A DNA stretch of 10,548 bases from Patescibacteria group bacterium (lineage in GTDB: Bacteria > Patescibacteriota > JACMRA01): contig JAOZKL010000028.1 in assembly GCA_029935375.1 (NCBI GenBank), forward strand, positions 1 through 10,548. Reading direction: 5' to 3'. Below the pieces are notes generated by a model. That model was not told the origin of the DNA, did not search any database, and was given only the letters and a program-made list of their open reading frames with translations. A program made the position numbers and the translations under genes. Numbering within the stretch: the stretch's first letter is position 1; each line of letters opens with the position of its first letter. Shown piece by piece: positions 1 through 5,610 of this stretch.

Positions 1-38
1 AAATTATCGTTTCAAGTTTAGACCCAAATATATAATAT

Positions 39-230
39 ATGACCAAAGAAGACAAAAGTGACAAGAAGAAAACTCCTGCAAAGCCAGTTGAGCCAGTTTT
101 TTATAAAAAGAGTTTTGGCCCAAACCAGGCAGGAGGTATTAACCACGGTATCAAATCCAAGCCTTATCAAGGATCTTCTACACACAATAAGTTTGCAGGG
201 GGTAAGAGTGGAAGTGGCCGAAAGAGATAA
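39..230 (+). CDS. small basic Gly/Lys-rich hypothetical protein (63 aa)
   Basis: A complete 63-residue frame from ATG to TAA. The protein is strongly basic: an N-terminal Lys/Asp/Glu-rich third (residues 1-18) is followed by a Gly-, Ser- and Asn-rich part ending in GKSGSGRKR. There is no membrane segment and no family I recognise. The composition would suit a nucleic-acid-binding or ribosome-associated protein, but that is inference. A TATAAT at 31-36 lies two bases before the ATG, with no clear -35; either the message is leaderless from a start slightly upstream or the box is coincidental. All nine glycines use GGN codons. The longer frame starting at 58 in another register runs past this gene into the next promoter and looks like a shadow. 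Confidence 0.6.
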   Translation: MTKEDKSDKKKTPAKPVEPVFYKKSFGPNQAGGINHGIKSKPYQGSSTHNKFAGGKSGSGRKR

Positions 231-306
231 TTATCTGTTATACAGCGCTGGTCTGTATCGTGAGAAACAAACACTAACTCGACAGATTTTCAGATTCTCC
301 AACTGC

Positions 307-334
307 TTGACAAAATATTATTTTCAGATAATAG
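307..334 (+). promoter_or_regulatory. putative sigma70-type promoter of the ABC-2 permease gene
   Basis: A perfect TTGACA at 307-312 is followed after 16 bases by TAATAG at 329-334; GATAAT two bases earlier is an alternative -10. Transcription would start near 341 and give a leader of about 16 bases before the ATG at 357. The site lies in the only non-coding gap between the 63-aa gene and the permease. Confidence 0.5.
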
Positions 335-356
335 TATTGTTTAATAACACTGAACT

Positions 357-1439
357 ATGTACAAGTTAAGTTTTCTGCGGCAGTTCAGAGGGTTTTTTAT
401 TAGCTCTCTAAAAATACAATTACGGAACCGTGTTTCGTTGTTTTTAACTTTCTTTTTTCCAATAGTTTTTATTACAATTTTTGGTTTTCTGAATATAAAT
501 ATACAGTCATCAGATCTTCAGCTTGGGTTGCTAAGAAATGAAAGCGTTGCATATTCTGACCTTAGAACCCCATTGGTTTCTTCTGATATAGAGATAGAAG
601 AGTCGGACGATGAAAACTTGCTAATCAAAAGATTAGAAAAAAATAAGATAGATGGTTATCTCAAGTTTGGTGACAACAAAATCACATTAGTATCCAACCC
701 CGTTAACGACAGAACAAATGAAATATTGCAAACAAATATAGAAAACATATTAAAGGACGAGACTTTGATGAAAGAGTCCATAATCCAAGATTGGGACTTT
801 GTGCAGGAAGGTGCAGATGTAGAATCTTCTGGATATATTGATTATTTATTACCAGGGGTTCTTGGTCTTATAATTTTGATTCGTGCGGTTTCTGCTACCA
901 GTTTCAACCTTGTTAATATTAGGGGTAATTCATCGTTGAAAAGGATTTTTGCAGCTCCGGTTTCCAAGCTTGCATTTGTGATGGGGAATGCGTTTTCCAG
1001 AATCATTTTCACATTTACACAAGTAGTAGTTATCATTTTTATTGCATGGGGACTGTTTGATACCGGTCCAAAAGAGGAGTGGGCAGGTATTGGCCAGATG
1101 CTAATCTTGGTTTTTCTTGGGCTAGTTTTGTTCCTTGGGCTTGGATATATTATTGCAGCAGTTTCCAAAAAAGATTCTCTTGTTAATTCTCTTAGTGCTA
1201 TATTTATATACCCTCAGATTCTTCTGTGTGCTACATTTTTCCCTATTGATCAGTTTCCAGAATGGTTGCAGATGATTTCATCTTATTTGCCTCTGTACAA
1301 CCTTAATCAAGGATTGAGGTATATATTTTTGGATGGTATGAATATCTGGGATAGGGTTGTGCTGATACAGACAGCTAGTCTTGCCGTGTGGACTGTTATA
1401 GTTTATGTTGTTAGTTCTCAGATTTTGAAAAGAAGATAA
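357..1439 (+). CDS. ABC-2 type transporter permease
   Basis: A 360-residue membrane subunit of an ABC exporter, expected to work in the cytoplasmic membrane with a separate ATPase. One hydrophobic segment (about 26-48) is followed by a large hydrophilic, probably extracytoplasmic loop (about 50-160), then five segments near 162-185, 208-233, 246-269, 276-296 and 334-354. This is the one-plus-five topology of ABC2_membrane family permeases. The start is fixed by an in-frame TAA four codons upstream of the ATG and by the promoter at 307-334. The gene stands alone: no ATPase follows, because the next gene is convergent, so the partner must lie elsewhere. The substrate cannot be told. All 20 glycines are GGN. 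A bidirectional terminator lies 16 bases after the TAA. Confidence 0.88.
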   Translation: MYKLSFLRQFRGFFISSLKIQLRNRVSLFLTFFFPIVFITIFGFLNINIQSSDLQLGLLRNESVAYSDLRTPLVSSDIEIEESDDENLLIKRLEKNKIDGYLKFGDNKITLVSNPVNDRTNEILQTNIENILKDETLMKESIIQDWDFVQEGADVESSGYIDYLLPGVLGLIILIRAVSATSFNLVNIRGNSSLKRIFAAPVSKLAFVMGNAFSRIIFTFTQVVVIIFIAWGLFDTGPKEEWAGIGQMLILVFLGLVLFLGLGYIIAAVSKKDSLVNSLSAIFIYPQILLCATFFPIDQFPEWLQMISSYLPLYNLNQGLRYIFLDGMNIWDRVVLIQTASLAVWTVIVYVVSSQILKRR

Positions 1440-1454
1440 TTTGATAACAAAAAA

Positions 1455-1489
1455 CCACCTGTAATTAAACAAGTGGCTGTATTTTTTTT
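1455..1489. terminator. bidirectional intrinsic terminator between convergent genes
   Basis: Stem arms CCACCTG (1455-1461) and CAAGTGG (1470-1476) pair with one mismatch on the plus strand and with a G-U wobble on the minus strand. A run of nine T follows on the plus side (about 1482-1490) and six A precede on the left (T run on the minus strand). It sits between the permease stop and the stop of the convergent 187-aa gene, so it can serve both. Confidence 0.75.
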
Positions 1490-1500
1490 TAATATCTATG

Positions 1501-2064
1501 CTATCCAATGCCGTATTTTCAATCAAGTTTATCTAGGTACTCAGATACTTTATCTAACAGTTCATAATCTGGATGTGCCAACAGAGCTTCTAGATATAGC
1601 AGTCAGATTATATCTTCCCTTATAATTTGCTCGTATTCTATCAAGAAGTAATTTCTGATATTATCAATCTCTAGTAGTTTGTCCGCTAGTTCAAATACTT
1701 TCATTTTATCTCAATTAGCAATATTGTCCAACTTGCGTTTCAGTTCTATTTCCTTGTTAGATAATCAGATTTTTTCTAAGTCTGATAATGAAACATTTCT
1801 GTAGAAGTGTTCAACAGCTTCGTTAAATGCAAATTTTGTGTAATTGTTTTTCCTAATGAATTTTTGAAAGCTTTTTCTCTGCGAACTTTTTATAAGATTA
1901 AAAGTTTTCTCTACATCTTTGTTTTCTACAATGTACTGAACGATCTTGTTTCACAGTTTACAATTAGCTGTTTTGCAATCATCGTTTTCCATTGCAGATA
2001 CAACAGATAGTTGTGCAATCGAAATAAAACCAATCAGAAGTACTCAAATAACTTTTTTTAGCAT
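1501..2064 (-). CDS. secreted protein of unknown function, six UGA-Gly codons (187 aa)
   Basis: Read with UGA as glycine this is an uninterrupted 187-residue frame from ATG (2064) to TAG (1501); with the standard code it has six internal stops. The N-terminus is a textbook signal peptide: MLKK, a hydrophobic core to about residue 20, then VVSA before MENDDC, so cleavage after residue 24 is likely. Two cysteines follow (C30, C35), and the rest is a charged, helix-rich, Lys/Glu/Leu-rich domain without recognisable motifs. UGA glycines fall at residues 7, 38, 100, 118, 154 and 182. Contexts such as IANGDK and LDGKYGIG fit glycine far better than tryptophan or a stop. It is divergent from the Gln-rich gene at 2172. 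I do not recognise the family. Confidence 0.85.
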
Positions 2065-2120
2065 GTTTAGCTTTGGTTAAAATGTAAAATACATATTATT
2101 ACTTACCTTATTTTTACCTC

Positions 2121-2136
2121 TTGTCAAATTTGACAA
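2121..2136. promoter_or_regulatory. perfect 16-bp palindrome in the divergent promoter region (possible operator)
   Basis: TTGTCAAATTTGACAA equals its own reverse complement. It lies between the divergent starts at 2064 (minus) and 2172 (plus) and overlaps the -35 hexamers that either strand could use (TTGTCA or TTGACA). A dimeric regulator could bind here and control both genes; that role is inference. Confidence 0.5.
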
Positions 2137-2149
2137 AATCATTTATACT
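2121..2149 (+). promoter_or_regulatory. putative promoter of the Gln-rich gene
   Basis: TTGTCA (2121-2126), an exact 17-base spacer and TATACT (2144-2149) predict a start near 2156, about 16 bases before the ATG at 2172. This rules out the TTG at 2121 as the translation start, because that codon is inside the -35 box. Confidence 0.6.
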
Positions 2150-2171
2150 ATTGATTGTAATATCTAGCAAT

Positions 2172-2792
2172 ATGGCGAACAAAGAAATAGACCAAAAAAT
2201 CTTAGAGCAGATGAACGAAGAGTTGGACCTCTATATCCCATCTGGAGTCGATACAGAAGAAGACCTTATAAAATATCAGAATTTGTTTACAAGTTTGCAT
2301 AAGTTATATTATCTTGGAGATAGTGGAAAAGAATCTGTTGCACAATATTTTACAAAATTTTACCATGCATCTGATGATGAAAAATCCGAGATTATGGTGT
2401 ATCTAGACAATGATATAGATTACCACATTAGGCAAAAAGAAATTCGTGATAGTTTGATCGAAGATGCTCGTGTTGAATTCTTATTAGGAATGTACAAAGC
2501 ACTGCCAAACGATGGAAAGGTTGAATACTTGTTTTCATTAGATAACGAAGGTAGATTGCCAGAACAGGGTGATGACCTTGGCAAATACCAACAGGTCGTG
2601 GCACAAGAGCAAGAAGAAATGCAACAAGCACAACAACAAGCTGCGATGCAACAACAAGCTGTCAATTATAACCAGCCTATGAATGCTGATATGGTGGCAA
2701 ATCGCTATCTTAATCAGGCCAGGCAGGGTAATCGCGCACCTATGGGTCAGAGACAGCAACAACAGCAAGGTTTCAGAGTTGATGGTAGGTAG
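2172..2792 (+). CDS. acidic helical protein with Gln-rich C-terminal tail (206 aa)
   Basis: A 206-residue, probably cytoplasmic protein. The frame stays open further upstream, but the ATG at 2172 is chosen because the promoter ends at 2149. Residues 1-145 are acidic and mostly helical (rich in Asp, Glu, Leu and Tyr). Residues 140-165 are a Gln-rich, probably coiled stretch encoded partly by CAA repeats (a CAACAACAAGCTG unit appears twice). Residues 166-206 are low-complexity, with QRQQQQQ near the end and a basic FRVDGR terminus. No signal peptide or membrane segment and no family I recognise. A disordered tail of this kind is often an interaction segment, which is inference. All 12 glycines are GGN. 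Confidence 0.75.
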   Translation: MANKEIDQKILEQMNEELDLYIPSGVDTEEDLIKYQNLFTSLHKLYYLGDSGKESVAQYFTKFYHASDDEKSEIMVYLDNDIDYHIRQKEIRDSLIEDARVEFLLGMYKALPNDGKVEYLFSLDNEGRLPEQGDDLGKYQQVVAQEQEEMQQAQQQAAMQQQAVNYNQPMNADMVANRYLNQARQGNRAPMGQRQQQQQGFRVDGR

Positions 2793-2874
2793 TCTTGGTT
2801 GAAAACTTCAAAAAAATACTTTGAAATTAAACCAACAACATAATAGAGCAGATCTATCGTCCTTCATTTCCTCC

Positions 2875-2903
2875 TGTCATCCCGCACTGGATGCGGGATC
2901 CAG
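2875..2903. repeat. CCCGCA palindromic repeat (REP-like), left flank of copy A
   Basis: The arms CCCGCA (2881-2886) and TGCGGG (2892-2897) form a hairpin within a unit running from TGTCAT to ATCCAG. The same unit occurs at 6533-6561, and in inverted orientation at 3169-3197. It is more GC-rich than its surroundings. Similar CCCGCA-centred palindromes are known as intergenic repeats in several bacterial groups. Confidence 0.75.
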
Positions 2904-2921
2904 TAGAAATGATTGTCTTTT

Positions 2922-2954
2922 GTAGAGGCGAGTCTGCTTCACTATTGTTCTTGA
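2922..2954. repeat. GTAGAGGCGAG module, degenerate copy
   Basis: Begins GTAGAGGCGAG like the copies at 3276 and 6624, but the right arm (CTTCAC) no longer pairs well with GGCGAG and the T run is lost. It is the decayed member of a three-copy hairpin family. Confidence 0.55.
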
Positions 2955-2981
2955 AACATTATTTTCCAACCTATTTATTAC

Positions 2982-3174
2982 GTTCATTTTACCTTGATGC
3001 AAAACGAACCAAAAGATCAAGAGAGTAAAAACTGACCTACGTTCAGACAGTTATCCTCTCAGTACTGCCCAATTTTACATTTTTTTTAATTACAAAATTG
3101 CCCCTCCAGCACTTGGCAATTACAGTTTTTGCTTTTACGAAAATGAGTAAGGCTGTTGTTTGACTTTTCTGGAT
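2982..3174. repeat. dispersed core repeat, copy A
   Basis: About 190 bases that align along their whole length with 6690-6888, with scattered substitutions and small indels. Shared landmarks in order: GTTCATTTTACCTT, the block from GCAAAACGAACC through AAAAGATCAAGAG, CGTTCAGACAGTTATC, CCAATTTT...CAAAATTGCCCC, CCAGCACTTGG, GCTTTTACGA, TTCTGGATC. Internal inverted arms can pair: CTTGAT/ATCAAG (2993/3016) and CAATTTT/AAAATTG (3070/3094). No open frame is conserved between the copies, so it looks like a non-coding element or structured RNA rather than a gene. Confidence 0.8.
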
Positions 3175-3221
3175 CCCGCATCAAGTGCGGGATGATAAGG
3201 GAAAAGTACGGGATGACAGGG
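3169..3221. repeat. inverted one-and-a-half CCCGCA palindrome module
   Basis: Reverse-complemented, this stretch matches 6510-6561: one full CCCGCA palindrome (3169-3197) plus a half copy (3203-3219, GTACGGGATGACA) separated by a short spacer. Here it is on the right of copy A facing inward; at copy B it is on the left in the opposite orientation. Confidence 0.7.
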
Positions 3222-3275
3222 TAATAATTTTTGGGATGAGATACTTATAAGTTTAGATGTTTATTTTTATAGATT

Positions 3276-3311
3276 CGTAGAGGCGAGCCCGCCTTGCCAT
3301 TGTTTTTTTTA
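3276..3311. repeat. GTAGAGGCGAG hairpin module followed by T run
   Basis: CGTAGAGGCGAG, a short loop, CTTGCCATTG and a run of T. GGCGAG pairs with CTTGCC through a wobble. The hairpin-plus-T-run layout resembles an intrinsic terminator, but it lies about 480 bases from the nearest upstream gene, so it is listed as part of the repeat family. Confidence 0.6.
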
Positions 3312-3369
3312 CTGTTCAGGATTTGCGGAAGTGTATCAGGTCTAGAATGGTTTGTCTCAAAATAAACTC

Positions 3370-3399
3370 TTGACCCAATCTTCAAATTGTGTTTTTATA
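3370..3399 (+). promoter_or_regulatory. putative promoter of the AlaRS-fragment gene
   Basis: TTGACC at 3370-3375 is followed after 17-18 bases by a weak T/A-rich -10 (TTTATA, 3394-3399). Transcription would begin close to the ATG at 3407, giving a very short or absent leader. The GTG at 3389 would lie within the promoter and is therefore not the start. Confidence 0.4.
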
Positions 3400-3406
3400 T
3401 TTTTAT

Positions 3407-4324
3407 ATGATAACATCAAAAGAGGTTCGTCAGAAATTTTTGGATTTTATGAAGTCTAAAGGTCACGCAATCTTGCCGTCTGCTAGTGTAGTGCCAAAAG
3501 AAGATCCAACTGTTTTGTTTAACACAGCTGGGATGCAACCATTGGTTCCATATCTTATGGGGCAAGGGCATCCACAAGGAACTCGCTTGGCAAACTCTCA
3601 GAAATGTATTCGTACGGTAGATATTGAAGAGGTGGGGGATAATCGTCATTGTTCATTTTTTGAGATGCTTGGCTCGTGGTCGCTTGGAGATTATTTTAAG
3701 GAGGAGTCTGTACAATGGGGGTTTGAATTTTTAACCGACAAAAAATGGTTGGGAGTAGATCCAAAAAGACTTTTTGTAACAGTTTACAAGGGAGATGGTA
3801 AAGATGTGGGGGCTGATACAGAAACGATAGAGACATGGAAAAGCCTCTTCAAAAAAGCTGGTATAGATGCAGAGGTAGGAGAAGAATATGACTTCAAAAA
3901 TCCTGAAAATAACGTAGATGATCAAAAATATTTATACAGAATAACCAAGCGAAGCGGTAAAGATAATTGGTGGGGACTGCCTTATCGTGGGCCATGTGGG
4001 CCGTGTAGTGAAATATATTATTTACTAAATAAGAATGATGTAAATACAATAGATACAGATCTATCCAAAATGACTGTTTCAGATGCAGATGATTTTATAG
4101 AGGATCAGATTGTAGAAATATGGAATCATGTGTTTATGCAATATGAGGGAGAAAAAACAGAAGACTCAGAACCAAAAAATCTAAAACCTCTTGCAAGTAA
4201 AAATATTGATACCGGGATGGGATTTGAGAGATTATTAGTTGTTTTAAACGGACTAGATACAGTATATCAAACAGATACTTTGAAACCTTTAGTTGATAAA
4301 ATAGAGCAGTACGCAAAAAAATAA
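3407..4324 (+). CDS. alaS: alanyl-tRNA synthetase, stand-alone catalytic domain (split or truncated)
   Basis: 305 residues covering the class II aminoacylation domain of AlaRS, the enzyme that activates alanine with ATP and loads it on tRNA-Ala. Visible hallmarks: ASVVPKEDPTVLFNTAGMQP (about 26-45, motif 1 region), NSQKCIRT then RHCSFFEMLGSWSLGDYF (63-97, motif 2), RGPCGPCSEIYY (194-205) and DTGMGFERLL (268-277, motif 3). Bacterial AlaRS is usually about 850-900 residues. Here the protein stops at TAA about 28 residues after motif 3, so the tRNA-recognition, editing and C-Ala parts are missing. UGA recoding does not rescue it: TAA ends the frame and a second in-frame TAA follows within five codons. 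It may be the N-terminal half of a split enzyme, as in Nanoarchaeum equitans, a paralogue, or a truncation. All 23 glycines are GGN. Confidence 0.9.
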   Translation: MITSKEVRQKFLDFMKSKGHAILPSASVVPKEDPTVLFNTAGMQPLVPYLMGQGHPQGTRLANSQKCIRTVDIEEVGDNRHCSFFEMLGSWSLGDYFKEESVQWGFEFLTDKKWLGVDPKRLFVTVYKGDGKDVGADTETIETWKSLFKKAGIDAEVGEEYDFKNPENNVDDQKYLYRITKRSGKDNWWGLPYRGPCGPCSEIYYLLNKNDVNTIDTDLSKMTVSDADDFIEDQIVEIWNHVFMQYEGEKTEDSEPKNLKPLASKNIDTGMGFERLLVVLNGLDTVYQTDTLKPLVDKIEQYAKK

Positions 4325-4327
4325 TCA

Positions 4328-4356
4328 TTGCAAAGATAACAAAAGTGTGCTACAGT
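4328..4356 (+). promoter_or_regulatory. possible promoter of the 201-aa UGA-rich gene
   Basis: TTGCAA (4328-4333), a 17-base spacer and TACAGT (4351-4356), each with four of six consensus bases. It predicts a start near 4363, just before the hairpin at 4364-4377. The minus-strand promoter at 10436-10408 has the same TTGCAA -35 and the same 17-base spacing. Confidence 0.3.
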
Positions 4357-4363
4357 TGGTTTA

Positions 4364-4396
4364 TACCCGGGCGGGTAAATTTACATTTTTATTCTT
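4364..4396 (+). terminator. short GC hairpin with downstream T-rich stretch (terminator or leader hairpin)
   Basis: TACCC (4364-4368) and GGGTA (4373-4377) form a short stem with a GGGC loop, followed by TTTACATTTTTATTCTT. It lies 40 bases after the AlaRS-fragment stop, so it may end that transcript. It would equally lie at the 5' end of the mRNA predicted for the next gene. The stem is short and the T run interrupted. Confidence 0.35.
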
Positions 4397-4411
4397 AATT
4401 ATTTAACAGTC

Positions 4412-5017
4412 ATGGATAATATACATTTTTCTTATTTTATTGAAAAGCTTTATCGTGAAATTTTTAATCCTATGGTAAAGACCAAAAATACACTTGCTGT
4501 TTGACTGCGAGATCATGCAAAGTTGGAGCTCTTGCATTCAATCTTTTTTATCTGTATTAACTCTGATGCTAATTTTAGATCAGATTTTTGCAAGTTAGAG
4601 TGGTTTTATGGTTTTGAAAATATAAAATCTTTTTGGTGAGGATGATCATTGAAATACAATGGAATCTCTCCTTATATCAAGAAGTTTTCAAAGCGCTGAG
4701 TGAAACATTGTTGAGATCTGATGTCTTCAATTGATATTTTATCAAAGGCAGAAGAATTGGTCAGAAACGAATGAGATAAGATAAACCCATCATTTAAAGG
4801 ATTGATAGATATTGGGATGGAATTTATCTGAAAAAATATACGAGAACAGTCAGATACAAACGAGTTTGATTTGGACTTTTTTGCTAAATTACCATATTTA
4901 CATAATAATGTGGCAGAAACAGTAATAGCTAACGAAAGGTTTGTTTCTTTAGATTGTCAATCTGATATTATTAATTCTGAATATATAAACAATATAGAAT
5001 ATAATATTAATATGTAG
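4412..5017 (+). CDS. unknown protein with seven UGA-Gly codons (201 aa)
   Basis: With UGA as glycine, ATG to TAG is a clean 201-codon frame; with the standard code it is broken seven times. UGA glycines are at residues 31, 76, 78, 96, 101, 121 and 140; five more glycines use GGN, including a mixed UGA-GGA-UGA triplet encoding WGGGSL at 75-80. The protein is hydrophilic apart from a short LHSIFFICI patch (41-49) and has cysteines at 48, 60, 100 and 182. Its C-terminus is Asn/Ile-rich (YINNIEYNINM). No signal peptide, no convincing membrane span, no motif I recognise. It lies between the AlaRS fragment and rpiB and ends at a strong terminator, so it is probably transcribed alone or with the AlaRS fragment. 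Confidence 0.8.
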
Positions 5018-5023
5018 CATAAT

Positions 5024-5050
5024 AGAACTCACCGCCTGGGTTCTTTTTTT
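5024..5050 (+). terminator. intrinsic terminator after the 201-aa gene
   Basis: AGAACTCA (5024-5031) pairs with TGGGTTCT (5037-5044), with one G-U and a CCGCC loop, followed by an uninterrupted T run to 5050. It sits seven bases after the TAG and just before the rpiB promoter. Confidence 0.85.
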
Positions 5051-5051
5051 A

Positions 5052-5080
5052 TTGACTAAAACAAAAACTTTTCCTAAACT
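5052..5080 (+). promoter_or_regulatory. putative rpiB promoter
   Basis: TTGACT (5052-5057), 17-base spacer, TAAACT (5075-5080); predicted start near 5087, about 17 bases before the ATG at 5104. A second AT box, TATTAT, lies at 5083-5088. The TTG at 5080 is inside the -10 region and cannot be the start codon. Confidence 0.5.
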
Positions 5081-5103
5081 TGTATTATAGTAATAAAGTA
5101 ATT

Positions 5104-5583
5104 ATGTTGTATATTAGCTCCGATCATGCAGGTTTTGATCTAAAAAACAGGATTATAAAAGTTTGTCAAAAACGCAGTATTGAAATAGAGGATCTTACTC
5201 CAGATTATAACGAAAAAGATGACTATCCAGATGCAGCGCAAAACTTGGCTCAAAGATTGAAAACTAGAAACGAAAAAGATAATGATCTTGGTATTGCAGT
5301 GTGTGGTTCTGGTCAAGGTATTTGTATGGCTCTTAATAGGTTTTCTTGGGTGCGAGCAGGTTTGATAGAAGACACTGGCACTTCTGCTGAGGTACGAAAA
5401 CATAATCATGCAAATGCTATTTGCTTTCCTGGTTCTTATTCTGAAAAAGTTTTCAGTGATATGGATATAGAGGAGATTGTAGAGAATTTTTTGAACACAG
5501 AAAAAGAGATGATAGATAGGAGGGTTCGTCGTGTTAATAAAATGACAGAGCTTGGTAACAATTGCAAGGGTTGACATAATTAG
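5104..5583 (+). CDS. rpiB: ribose-5-phosphate isomerase B (RpiB/LacAB family)
   Basis: Interconverts ribose-5-phosphate and ribulose-5-phosphate in the cytoplasmic non-oxidative pentose phosphate pathway. Family signatures are clear: MLYISSDHAGFDLK at the N-terminus with the Asp-His pair (7-8), YPDAA (41-45), CGSGQGICMALNR (67-79) with the catalytic Cys67 and Ser in place of the usual Thr two residues on, then RKHNHANAICFPG (98-110). Length fits the roughly 150-residue family. The ATG at 5104 matches the family N-terminus and the promoter. The frame meets a TGA at 5572-5574; with UGA as glycine it adds GGHN and ends at TAG (5581-5583). If UGA were a stop here the protein would be 156 residues. 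All other glycines are GGN. Confidence 0.9.
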
Positions 5584-5602
5584 AATTTGTTGGAAGTATA
5601 AT
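5571..5602 (+). promoter_or_regulatory. candidate promoter of the cytidylate-kinase-like gene
   Basis: A perfect TTGACA (5571-5576) overlaps the last codons of rpiB and a perfect TATAAT lies at 5597-5602. The spacer is 20 bases, longer than usual, so the true -35 may be weaker and closer. Initiation near 5609 would yield an mRNA starting essentially at the ATG (5611). Confidence 0.45.
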
Positions 5603-5610
5603 ATTTTTAC

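Larger units (their letters stand above)
2793..3406. other. gene-free block of palindromic and dispersed repeats
   Basis: About 600 bases without a credible gene. It begins with a nested inverted repeat just after the Gln-rich gene (TTGGTT at 2795 with AACCAA at 2830; TTCAAA inside with TTTGAA). It then holds modules that recur at 6436-6900: CCCGCA palindromes, a GTAGAGGCGAG hairpin unit and a core repeat of roughly 190 bases. A second GTAGAGGCGAG unit and the promoter of the AlaRS-fragment gene occupy the right end. Many TAA/TAG stops occur in all frames. Confidence 0.75.

Noticed and set aside
58..369. Overlapping 103-residue frame on the plus strand near the left end
   Set aside because: It overlaps the 63-aa gene out of frame, runs through the permease promoter and into the permease start, and has no sensible composition.
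1807..2010. Plus-strand 67-residue frame inside the secreted-protein region
   Set aside because: It is antisense to the recoded 187-aa gene, which has a signal peptide and a complete frame.
1501..2064. UGA as tryptophan (code 4) instead of glycine
   Set aside because: Contexts such as NGD, LDGKYG, NNGGPP, WGGGS and IGTG fit glycine, and TGG is used normally for Trp in the UGA-rich genes.
2875..3221. CRISPR array
   Set aside because: The repeats are palindromic units at irregular spacing and in both orientations, not regularly spaced direct repeats with unique spacers, and no cas gene is present.
4412..5017. Interpretation of this region as a pseudogene with seven nonsense mutations
   Set aside because: All seven interruptions are TGA, with no TAA, TAG or frameshift; decay would produce all three stops. 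The same pattern recurs in three other regions.
5140..5577. Minus-strand 145-residue frame opposite rpiB
   Set aside because: It is a shadow of rpiB, whose family identity is clear on the plus strand.
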